A stretch of DNA of 64,000 nt from assembly GCA_040403315.1 (NCBI GenBank), contig JBBAKX010000007.1, positions 62,001 through 126,000 of the forward strand. The letters are read 5' to 3'. The stretch comes from CAMCXT01 sp040403315 (GTDB lineage Bacteria; Bacteroidota; Bacteroidia; M30B66). Both the position numbers and the translations under genes were made by a program. The stretch's first letter is position 1. Every line of letters begins with the position of its first letter. Below the pieces are notes generated by a model, which was not told where the DNA came from, searched no databases, and saw only the letters and a program-made list of their open reading frames with translations. Below, in pieces: positions 8,611-15,927 of this stretch.

Positions 8611-10680
8611 TTAGTTTTTATTGGGCAGAAATGAATACTTACGACTGTATTCTAGCATTTGCTCGCTGAATGAACTTGGATACTCCACATTTACGTCTAT
8701 TAATTTATCATTTTGAAAAACAGGTACCAACCGAGGTTGAATGAAACCTTTATAAGGAGCAACATTTAATTTGGCAAAACGCTCGATAACTTCTTTGTGC
8801 AGTTGTGGGTCAACTTTTACGCCGTAATTTTCTATTAATGCTTGTCCGGCTGCAAAATCCCCTTGAGATTTAATTCTCTGAATTTCCTTCAATAAATCGC
8901 CAAACAACAATCGAAGTTTAGCGTAATCGTTGATCTGAATGAATGTTAATCCATCACGTTTCGCATATTCAGCCACGTTGTCTTTTGCTCCTTTTTCCAT
9001 AACCCATTTTGCAACAAGCTGTCGGTTGCGCATATGCGCTTCTTCAATTGATTTACCTAATTCGACACGATTTAATTGGAGCATCAGGCCATTAAGTAGA
9101 TAGCTTTCATACTCTGCTTTTCCAACTTCTAAAGAAGGCATTACACCAATGTCGACAAGCTTTTGGTCGTATATAAAATACAGTGCAACTAAGTCCGCAC
9201 GGGCTTCCTCAAGTGCATTTTGGTAGTTTTTTAAAGTTATGTCAGGCGTTGCAACTCCTGGTTCTAATTGTCCGCTTGCGTGACCGATTACTTCGTGCAT
9301 GTCAGTGTGTAAAGCGGAGGCGAGATTCCCATATTTCACAGCTCTGTTAAGCGTTTCTTCGTTCAAAGAAAATTCTGAAGAAGATGGAGATTTTGCTCCC
9401 GCAATATTATAGGCTGCTACAACATTTCCAAGTGCAACAGATTTTGAGCCATGTGATTGACGAATCCAATTGCTGTTTGGTAGGTTGATTCCAATTGGGG
9501 TTGAAGGAGCAGAGTCACCACTTTCAACAATTACATTGATAGATTTTCCAATGATTCCTTTTACTTCCTTTTTCTTGTGATTTGGGAATAGTGGAGAGTT
9601 GTCTTCGAACCATTGCGCATTTTTAGCAATGATCTCGATCATTTTAGTGGCTTCGAAATCTTTAATCGAAACAACCGCTTCAAAGCTTCCACGTTTGCCA
9701 AGTGCATCTTGATATACTTCGATGAAGCCGTTCACATTGTCGATTGTTGAATTTACATCACTTACCCAAGCGATATTGTATTCATCGAATTTTTCGAGAT
9801 CGCCAGTTTTATAGTATTCAACCAATAAATCCAATGACTTCTTTTGCTCTGGCGTTTCGGCAACTGCTGCTGCTTTTTCAAGCCAAAAAACAATTTTCTC
9901 TATAGCTTCAGAATACATCCCACCAACTTTCCATTGTTTCTCGATAATTTTACCATTTTCCTTAATTAACTTAGAATTAAGTCCATACTCAATTGGCGAT
10001 TTATCTGCAGTGTCAATTTTAGATTCATAAAAAGCTTCTACTTCCTTTTGCGTAACACCTTCGTAAAAATTGTTGGCAGATCCTTTAATATTGTCGATTC
10101 CAGCTTCAAGATTTACTGTTTTACCATCTACGTTTGGATCGAAAATAATAGGTGAAATGAAATTTATGAATGCAGATTTTGACATCCCATTTTCGAGCGG
10201 AAGTTTTTCATTTGGCAAAGCATTGATGGCTTTGGCGAAAAATTCCTGACTGAATTTCGGAATGATTTTCTCGCTTGCATAATGGTGGTGAATTCCATTT
10301 GAAAACCATACACGTTTGGTATATTCTTCGAATGCTTTGTAATTGTCGTTGTTTTTGTCGCCCGAATAAGAAGTCCAAATAGCTTCTAAAGTTCTACGAA
10401 CAAATAGATTATTTCTGTATTTCTGGTCCCAAATAATATCTCTTCCACAAAGTGCTGCTTCATATAGATAGTAGGCCAATTCTTTTTGAGTTGCGCTTAA
10501 TGCTTCAAAGCCTGGAACTTGGTATCTCAAAACTTGAATATCAGCAAAACGATCCGCTTCCACTTTAAAAGGAACGTTAATTAGCTCACTTTTTGAAATT
10601 ATTCCAGGAGTTGTTTTCTGCGCAAATGTTTGTATGCAGAGTAATGCAGCCAATGAGACTGTGAATAGGTGTTTGATCAT
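8611..10680 (-). CDS. M49 family (dipeptidyl-peptidase III-like) metallopeptidase
   Basis: A 689-residue exported zinc peptidase of family M49. A signal peptide (residues 1-20, ending in QTFAQ) suggests periplasmic location. The zinc-binding hexapeptide motif HEVIGH (HEXXGH type) lies near residue 460, and the second motif EEARAD follows about 25 residues later, providing the third ligand Glu. Family members remove dipeptides from the N-terminus of oligopeptides. Bacteroidota homologues have sometimes been misannotated as dihydrofolate reductase, which nothing here supports. Length agrees with the Bacteroides enzyme. The stop converges on the terminator shared with pruA. A TACTTTTA element, seven of eight to the -7 consensus, lies about 20 nt before the ATG. 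Confidence 0.92.
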   Translation of the reverse strand: MIKHLFTVSLAALLCIQTFAQKTTPGIISKSELINVPFKVEADRFADIQVLRYQVPGFEALSATQKELAYYLYEAALCGRDIIWDQKYRNNLFVRRTLEAIWTSYSGDKNNDNYKAFEEYTKRVWFSNGIHHHYASEKIIPKFSQEFFAKAINALPNEKLPLENGMSKSAFINFISPIIFDPNVDGKTVNLEAGIDNIKGSANNFYEGVTQKEVEAFYESKIDTADKSPIEYGLNSKLIKENGKIIEKQWKVGGMYSEAIEKIVFWLEKAAAVAETPEQKKSLDLLVEYYKTGDLEKFDEYNIAWVSDVNSTIDNVNGFIEVYQDALGKRGSFEAVVSIKDFEATKMIEIIAKNAQWFEDNSPLFPNHKKKEVKGIIGKSINVIVESGDSAPSTPIGINLPNSNWIRQSHGSKSVALGNVVAAYNIAGAKSPSSSEFSLNEETLNRAVKYGNLASALHTDMHEVIGHASGQLEPGVATPDITLKNYQNALEEARADLVALYFIYDQKLVDIGVMPSLEVGKAEYESYLLNGLMLQLNRVELGKSIEEAHMRNRQLVAKWVMEKGAKDNVAEYAKRDGLTFIQINDYAKLRLLFGDLLKEIQRIKSQGDFAAGQALIENYGVKVDPQLHKEVIERFAKLNVAPYKGFIQPRLVPVFQNDKLIDVNVEYPSSFSEQMLEYSRKYSFLPNKN

Positions 10681-10760
10681 TTTAGGAAATTATTGGATAA
10701 AAGTAGTGAAATCGATTGGGAATTTTTTCCAGTTAGAATTTACAATTCTATATGTGCTAG

Positions 10761-10788
10761 ATAATCTGAATGCACCAATGCAGATTAT
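10761..10788. repeat. inverted repeat in the OstA-M49 gap
   Basis: ATAATCTG and CAGATTAT (8 bp, perfect) flank a 12-nt loop that itself contains two copies of TGCA. It lies in the 266-bp AT-rich spacer between two minus-strand genes, with no T-tract on the minus strand. I see nothing else in this spacer. Confidence 0.35.
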
Positions 10789-10946
10789 TATTTAATTTCT
10801 GATCAGGAAACAACTCAAGTTTATATGGACAATTAATATCCAATATTCCCAATTGAAGTGATTTTTAGTAGCGATCCATTTCAAGTGGTTTAAATCGATT
10901 GAATTCGATTAAGAAATAAATAGGCACTAAAATATATCTTGTTTAT

Positions 10947-12488
10947 TTAATTCAATAAAGATTCGGAGGGGCGAAGAAATATATCTTCTTTTTTTCTAGG
11001 ACGGAGTGCTCCGAACCATTTGAAGCCTCTTAATTGCAGTTCTTTAGGCGATATCTTATTTACGGGAATCAACTTAGCATCAGGCTTTTTTAGAAAAGTA
11101 ATTTTACTCACTTCATTTGAATCGAGGTAAATGAGCATGTCGCTACAATCGGCCCTATTTATTCCGATATATTTTCCTTTTTCATCACTTGCGAAATATA
11201 TTGATTGACCATTTCCTTTTACCATCACTTTTTTCAATTCACTGTTAACGAATTGGCCTGTAATATCTCGCCCTTTGATTTGATTGTAATTAAGAGAATC
11301 GACTTCTGAAATAATAAATGCTGAATTTTTTAAATAAAGTGTATTGAGTTCATTGTTGGCTAACTGGATATATACAGAGTCGCCTAATAATTGATTGGCT
11401 TCATTCCAAAGCACAGGATTTCCGAACAATCTCATCAGACTATCTTTTTCGGAATATGTTAAGGAGTCGCATTTACCTTGGAAATCTTTCTTAAAAAAGC
11501 GTACATGGTGAAAGGCGTAAAAGGTTCTTTTTTTAGCAATTGTATCAGCAACTGACCTCAGCGTGTCTCCATGTAAAAACAAAGTGTCTTTCCCAAATAT
11601 TTTTTGCATTGCAGCGCTGTCTGTCATCAATACAACTTGTTCTTTTTCAAAATAATCAGCATAATTTCCAGTTAAAATTACCTGATTTACAGAATCTTTA
11701 ATAGATACATTTTTTCGGGCTTTTCCGATGCGCGTTTTTCGATCATATCGAATTTCATCGCCCGTTATTTCCTGGCCTTTGCTGTTTATTTTAGCATTTT
11801 TGCCAAATTCCGAATTGTCTTTTTTAGTATTGTAGAATCCATTTTCGCAATAAATGGTGTTTTCGTCTGATCTAATCCATGTAGGTCCTGTGAAATATGC
11901 CGTTTCGGTGGTTGTGTTGTATTGTAAACTATCACAATCCATAGTATAATCTGGATTGATCAGTTTTACATTTTTTCTAAAATAGAACATTCTTTTTGCA
12001 GACTTATATTGCCCGAAAACACTGGTTAACTGATTTTTTTCTTTGTTACTAATGATTTTTCCACCTGTATTATAAATTGCTTCTTTCGATTGAAGATTGT
12101 ATTTAAGTTGGTTAGTCGTTAATGTGCTTGATGGATCTTTAAGTCTAACATTTCCGATGATATCCGCAATTTTGTTTTTGCCATCATAGCTTAATCGGTT
12201 GCCAGAAACTGTAACGCTATCGCTAACAATTCTCACATTAGAATAAGCTTCCATTCGGTCTGATCCTTCAAAGAAATAAGCAGAATCGCAATAAAGCAAT
12301 GCGCCTTCATGTTCGAAAATTACGTTGCCAATTAATCTTCGAGCATCAGGAACTCTTTCATCATATTCTAAAGAGTTGGCGCCAACGATGCGAATCTTTT
12401 TGCTCGTCTGTCCATGCAAAAACGCACTTATACAAGCAAACAAAATGAACAGGGTGAGGGATTTAAGCAATCCTGATTTTTCTGGCAT
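10947..12488 (-). CDS. OstA-like (LptA/LptD N-domain type) envelope protein
   Basis: A 513-residue exported protein with a signal peptide (about residues 1-27, ending in FLHGQ) followed by OstA-type beta-jellyroll repeats: RRLIGNVIFEHEGALLYCDS, VRIVSDSVTVSGNRLSYDGK, NVRLKDPSSTLTTNQLKYN and further Asn-Val units. In the LPS transport system this fold forms the periplasmic bridge (LptA) and the N-terminal domain of LptD. Bacteroidota carry such OstA-like proteins of about 500-600 residues without the LptD barrel, and LPS or lipid export is the likely but indirect role. No other lpt genes are adjacent. A perfect TATTTTTG element ends five bases before the ATG, so the message may have almost no leader. 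Confidence 0.87.
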   Translation of the reverse strand: MPEKSGLLKSLTLFILFACISAFLHGQTSKKIRIVGANSLEYDERVPDARRLIGNVIFEHEGALLYCDSAYFFEGSDRMEAYSNVRIVSDSVTVSGNRLSYDGKNKIADIIGNVRLKDPSSTLTTNQLKYNLQSKEAIYNTGGKIISNKEKNQLTSVFGQYKSAKRMFYFRKNVKLINPDYTMDCDSLQYNTTTETAYFTGPTWIRSDENTIYCENGFYNTKKDNSEFGKNAKINSKGQEITGDEIRYDRKTRIGKARKNVSIKDSVNQVILTGNYADYFEKEQVVLMTDSAAMQKIFGKDTLFLHGDTLRSVADTIAKKRTFYAFHHVRFFKKDFQGKCDSLTYSEKDSLMRLFGNPVLWNEANQLLGDSVYIQLANNELNTLYLKNSAFIISEVDSLNYNQIKGRDITGQFVNSELKKVMVKGNGQSIYFASDEKGKYIGINRADCSDMLIYLDSNEVSKITFLKKPDAKLIPVNKISPKELQLRGFKWFGALRPRKKEDIFLRPSESLLN

Positions 12489-12493
12489 CGTAG

Positions 12494-12501
12494 CAAAAAT
12501 A
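12494..12501 (-). promoter_or_regulatory. candidate -7 element 5 nt before the OstA-like start
   Basis: On the minus strand TATTTTTG (TAnnTTTG, exact) is followed by CTACG and then the ATG. If used, transcription would start at or within a few bases of the start codon. Confidence 0.45.
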
Positions 12502-12611
12502 AAGGAATATTCTCAGAGCATCTAATATTTCATAGTTAGACTGATTTGGAAAAGAAATATTGCATCAATGTATTTCGGATTGTTTTAGATTTACTGCCAA
12601 TTATTGATTCT

Positions 12612-13664
12612 ATGAGTTTTCCTGTCAGACTTACTGCAAAATCTCGCTTAAGCGAAACCGATTTCAATCACTTGCCCTTTGGAAGGATCTTTTCAGATCA
12701 TATGTTTCAAGCTGATTTTAATGGGCAGCAATGGATTAATGCAGGGATTCGTCCTTATGCGCCTTTGGAACTTCAGCCATCATCGGCAGTAATTCATTAC
12801 GGTCAGTCGGTGTTTGAAGGCATGAAAGTTTATCGCAGCGCTGAAGGCGAATTGCTGCTTTTTAGACCAATTGAGAACTTTAAAAGGATGAGAAATTCGT
12901 CCATTCGATTGAGTATGCCCTTGGTTCCTGAAGATATTTTCATGAATGGTATCATGGAATTAATTAAAGTGGATGCAAATTGGGTTCCTTCGGGAGATGG
13001 GAAATCGCTTTACATTAGGCCTGTTTATTTCGCTACAGATCCCGTAATTGGTGTGCATCCATCAGATTTGTATACGTTTTTGGTGATTACTAGTCCAACA
13101 GGTGCTTACTACACTTCTGAGTTAAAAGTGAGAATCGAAAAAACTTATTCCCGCGCCAGTAGAAGCGGAACTGGTTACGCAAAAGCAGCAGGCAACTATG
13201 CAGGTGCACTTTATCCTACGCAATTGGCTCAGCAAGCTGGATATAATCAAGTGATTTGGACTGATGCGGCTACCAATACGAAAGTAGAAGAATCGGGTAC
13301 CATGAATTTGATGTTTGTGATTAACAACGTGTTGGTTACACCGTCGTTAAGTCCTAGTAAATTGGCTGGAATAACTCGAGATTCGATCATCGAAATTGCC
13401 CGTCATTGGGGCTTCCCAGTTGAAGAAAGAGATGTTTTTGTTGAGGAAGTTGTGGCAGGCCTTCGGGATGGATCTGTTACTGAAGCATTTGGAACAGGTA
13501 CTGCCGCCAACATTGCACCAATCTTGGTGATAGGACATGAGGGAGAGGATTTCACATTGCCCAAACCAACCGAAGAGTCATTCAGTGTAAAAGCGCTGAA
13601 TTTCCTCGATGGCATAAAGACCGGACGAATTTCCGATCCTTTTGGATGGGTCGTTAAAATCTAA
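12612..13664 (+). CDS. ilvE: branched-chain amino acid aminotransferase
   Basis: A 350-residue PLP-dependent class IV aminotransferase (type II BCAT) that interconverts leucine, isoleucine and valine with their 2-oxo acids. I chose ATG 12612, giving MSFPVRLTAKSRLSE; the longest frame starts 22 codons earlier with a non-conserved leader. Recognisable features are HYGQSVFEGMKVYR, the pyridoxal lysine (near residue 191) in GTGYAKAAGNYAGALYP, VEESGTMNLMFV, and the phosphate-binding GTGTAANIAP near the C-terminus. Length is usual. The stop directly abuts the convergent purA stop, with no room for a terminator between them. Other ilv/leu genes are absent here. Confidence 0.95.
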   Translation: MSFPVRLTAKSRLSETDFNHLPFGRIFSDHMFQADFNGQQWINAGIRPYAPLELQPSSAVIHYGQSVFEGMKVYRSAEGELLLFRPIENFKRMRNSSIRLSMPLVPEDIFMNGIMELIKVDANWVPSGDGKSLYIRPVYFATDPVIGVHPSDLYTFLVITSPTGAYYTSELKVRIEKTYSRASRSGTGYAKAAGNYAGALYPTQLAQQAGYNQVIWTDAATNTKVEESGTMNLMFVINNVLVTPSLSPSKLAGITRDSIIEIARHWGFPVEERDVFVEEVVAGLRDGSVTEAFGTGTAANIAPILVIGHEGEDFTLPKPTEESFSVKALNFLDGIKTGRISDPFGWVVKI

Positions 13665-14933
13665 TTAATTCCTTACTATGGTTTGGTCTCTATCCGGACC
13701 AACTGATACAATGGCAACTGGCACCTCAAGTTCTTTTTCTAGGAAAGCAACATAATTTTTGAGGTTCTCAGGCAATTGATCGTAGTCTCGCAAGCCTGTT
13801 AAATCTTCACTCCAGCCTACAATTTCCTCATAAATTGGTTGAACGAAATCTGGATGGATATCGAATGGGAGGTCTTTGGTTGGGCCTTCACTGGTTTGAT
13901 AGGCAGTGCAAATTTTAATGGAATCGAAGCCACTAAGAACATCTGCCTTGGTCATAATCAATTTGGTAACACCATTGAGCATGATGCTGTATCGAAGCGC
14001 TGGAAGATCTATCCAACCGCATCTCCTTGGTCTGCCTGTTGTAGCTCCGAATTCACGACCAATTCTGCGGATTTCTTCTCCCGTTTCATCTTCAAGTTCT
14101 GTTGGGAATGGACCACTTCCGACCCTTGTGCAGTAGGCTTTGAAAATTCCGTAAACCTCACCTATTGAAGTTGGTGCTACACCAAGACCTGTGCAAGCTC
14201 CTGCAGCAATTGTATTTGAAGATGTTACGAATGGATAAGATCCGAAATCTATGTCGAGCAAAGAGCCTTGTGCACCTTCTGCGAGCACTTTTCGTCCAGC
14301 TTTGTTGTGTGCATTGATCACATGCTCGCTATCGATCATGGTAAATTTTCTAAGGTGTTCGATGCCTTCGAAAAATGCGGGTTCATGATCTGCTAGGTTG
14401 TGTTCGTAGTTATAGTGGCCTAACATTTCCAGGTGCTTTTTCACAAGGAAATCGTACCGCTCTTTAAAATCGGGACGAAGAATATCACCAACACGAATTC
14501 CGTTTCTTCCGGTCTTGTCCATGTATGTAGGCCCAATTCCTTTTAACGTTGAGCCTATTTTCGATAGGCCTTTTGCGGCTTCTGAGGCCGCATCGAGAAG
14601 TCGATGGGAGGGAAGAATGAGGTGGGCTTTTTTAGAAATCTGAAGATTTTCATAAACATTCACTCCTTTTTCAACAAGCGCATCAGTTTCTTTCTTAAAA
14701 ATCACCGGGTCGATTACAACGCCATTACCAACAATGTTGATGGTAGTTGGGTGAAAAATCCCTGAAGGAATTGTATGAAGAACGTGTTTGCTTCCATTGA
14801 ATTCTAAGCTATGGCCTGCATTCGGTCCACCTTGGAATCTTGCAATTACTTGATAATGCGGCGTAAGTACGTCTACAATTTTTCCTTTTCCTTCATCGCC
14901 CCATTGCAGGCCGAGTAAAACATCAATTGCCAT
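13665..14933 (-). CDS. purA: adenylosuccinate synthase
   Basis: A 422-residue GTP-dependent enzyme joining IMP and aspartate to adenylosuccinate, the first committed step to AMP. The N-terminus MAIDVLLGLQWGDEGKGK holds the GDEGKGK loop. RFQGGPNAGHS, GIGPTYMDKTGRNGIRVGD, and GTTTGRPRRCGW-type residues (ATTGRPRRCGWIDLP) are all present, with a GTP-binding VSVGPDRDQTI near the C-terminus. Length matches the family. It is the last gene of a three-gene unit with a Fur-family regulator and a STAS protein, overlapping the latter by 11 bp. It may therefore be co-regulated with them. Confidence 0.98.
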   Translation of the reverse strand: MAIDVLLGLQWGDEGKGKIVDVLTPHYQVIARFQGGPNAGHSLEFNGSKHVLHTIPSGIFHPTTINIVGNGVVIDPVIFKKETDALVEKGVNVYENLQISKKAHLILPSHRLLDAASEAAKGLSKIGSTLKGIGPTYMDKTGRNGIRVGDILRPDFKERYDFLVKKHLEMLGHYNYEHNLADHEPAFFEGIEHLRKFTMIDSEHVINAHNKAGRKVLAEGAQGSLLDIDFGSYPFVTSSNTIAAGACTGLGVAPTSIGEVYGIFKAYCTRVGSGPFPTELEDETGEEIRRIGREFGATTGRPRRCGWIDLPALRYSIMLNGVTKLIMTKADVLSGFDSIKICTAYQTSEGPTKDLPFDIHPDFVQPIYEEIVGWSEDLTGLRDYDQLPENLKNYVAFLEKELEVPVAIVSVGPDRDQTIVRN

Positions 14934-15303
14934 TTGCAGTTTTTTCTTTTGATTTGCCTTCTGAGAGAATCAGTGCAGCATTTTCGTGACTTTCAGCTGT
15001 CGTGAAGACATTATCGAGTCGGGTTATTACTAAGAGTTTTTTTAGTTTTTCGTTCACATTCACAAGCACTACATCTCCACCTGCACTGCGACTTCTGGTA
15101 AGAATGCCAAGTAGAACGGCTAGTCCAGAACTGCTGAGGTAATTGAAGTTTTCGAAATCAAGGATAAAGTCAACTTCATTTGAAGCGATACATTCTTCAA
15201 CCTCGGTGAGTAGTTCTTTTGCCTCATATTTTTCCATCAGGCTTCCCTGAAAGAGGATAATGGTGGCCTGAGATAATTGATCAATTTCGAAATTAAATCC
15301 CAT
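14923..15303 (-). CDS. STAS-domain protein (anti-sigma factor antagonist-like)
   Basis: A 126-residue single STAS domain. The pattern is that of SpoIIAA/RsbV relatives: beta strands at ATIILFQGSLM, the central helix-strand FILDFENFNYLSSSGLAVLL, and VVLVNVNEKLKKLLVITRLD toward the C-terminus. The SSSG segment is where SpoIIAA-like proteins carry the regulatory phospho-serine. The C-terminal 15 residues are Lys/Glu-rich. No partner kinase or phosphatase (RsbW/RsbU) is adjacent. The gene lies between a Fur-family regulator (1-bp overlap) and purA (11-bp overlap), so its translation is probably coupled to both. Confidence 0.86.
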   Translation of the reverse strand: MGFNFEIDQLSQATIILFQGSLMEKYEAKELLTEVEECIASNEVDFILDFENFNYLSSSGLAVLLGILTRSRSAGGDVVLVNVNEKLKKLLVITRLDNVFTTAESHENAALILSEGKSKEKTANGN

Positions 15304-15782
15304 TATTCAGCTTGATTTTTGTTTTCACAAATTCCGTTTTGAGACAGTTTATCGCATTTGCCATAAAAAGTAAGGGCATGGCTCGAGATGGTGAAATTTA
15401 AAAGTTCACTCGCCATTTTTTGTATCTGTTGAATTCTAGGATCACAAAATTCAAAAACCTTATCGCAGTCTGAACAAATAAGATGATCATGCTGGCGATA
15501 CTTGTATGATTTCTCAAATTGTGCTTGGTTTTTACCAAATTGGTGGCGTGTTACCAAGTTGCAAGTGAGCAGAAGTTCTATTGTATTATATAGCGTTGCT
15601 CGGCTTACACGATACTTTTTGTTCTTCATATAAACGTACAACGACTCAATATCGAAATGGCCATCATGAGAGTAAATCTCATCTAGAATTGCAAATCGTT
15701 CGGGAGTTTTCCTGTGGCCGTTTTGTTCTAGATAATCAGAAAAAATCTGTTTGACTGTGTCTTTTGTTTCCTGATCCGACAT
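15303..15782 (-). CDS. Fur family transcriptional regulator
   Basis: A 159-residue Fur/PerR/Zur-type repressor. The N-terminal winged helix includes GHRKTPERFAILDEIYSHDGHFDIESLY and the recognition region RVSRATLYNTIELLL. The metal-binding half has HDHLICSDCDKVFEF (a CxxC zinc site) and CGKC-like CDK plus a distal Cys near the C-terminus (YGKCDKLSQNGICENK), fitting a structural zinc site. I cannot decide between iron, peroxide or zinc sensing. A perfect TACTTTTG promoter element lies 20 nt before the ATG, and an inverted repeat spans the expected -33 position, suggesting an operator. First gene of the Fur-STAS-purA unit. Confidence 0.93.
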   Translation of the reverse strand: MSDQETKDTVKQIFSDYLEQNGHRKTPERFAILDEIYSHDGHFDIESLYVYMKNKKYRVSRATLYNTIELLLTCNLVTRHQFGKNQAQFEKSYKYRQHDHLICSDCDKVFEFCDPRIQQIQKMASELLNFTISSHALTFYGKCDKLSQNGICENKNQAE

Positions 15783-15802
15783 GCGTTTTGATAGAAGAGG
15801 GG

Positions 15803-15810
15803 CAAAAGTA
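15803..15810 (-). promoter_or_regulatory. candidate -7 element of the Fur-STAS-purA unit (TACTTTTG)
   Basis: Exact TAnnTTTG on the minus strand, 20 nt upstream of the Fur-family ATG. The -33 region would fall at about 15831-15840, inside the inverted repeat at 15834-15859. Confidence 0.5.
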
Positions 15811-15833
15811 GCAAAGAATCAACAGATCATTTC

Positions 15834-15859
15834 CTAACAATTCAATTAAGGAGTGTTAG
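15834..15859. promoter_or_regulatory. inverted repeat at the -33 position of the Fur-family promoter
   Basis: CTAACA (15834-15839) and TGTTAG (15854-15859) are perfect inverted arms separated by 14 bases, one arm lying at the expected -33 box. Position and symmetry suggest a repressor site, possibly for the regulator itself. The sequence is not the classical Fur box. Confidence 0.35.
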
Positions 15860-15927
15860 ATCTTCTGAAATATCCATGCAGCTAGGTAGAGCGCTGCAAT
15901 AGGAATTTATCCAAACTTCTTAACATT

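Noticed and set aside
10681..10946. Riboswitch or small gene in the M49-OstA gap
   Set aside because: Only a single short hairpin is visible. No start codon with a plausible frame and no known riboswitch core.
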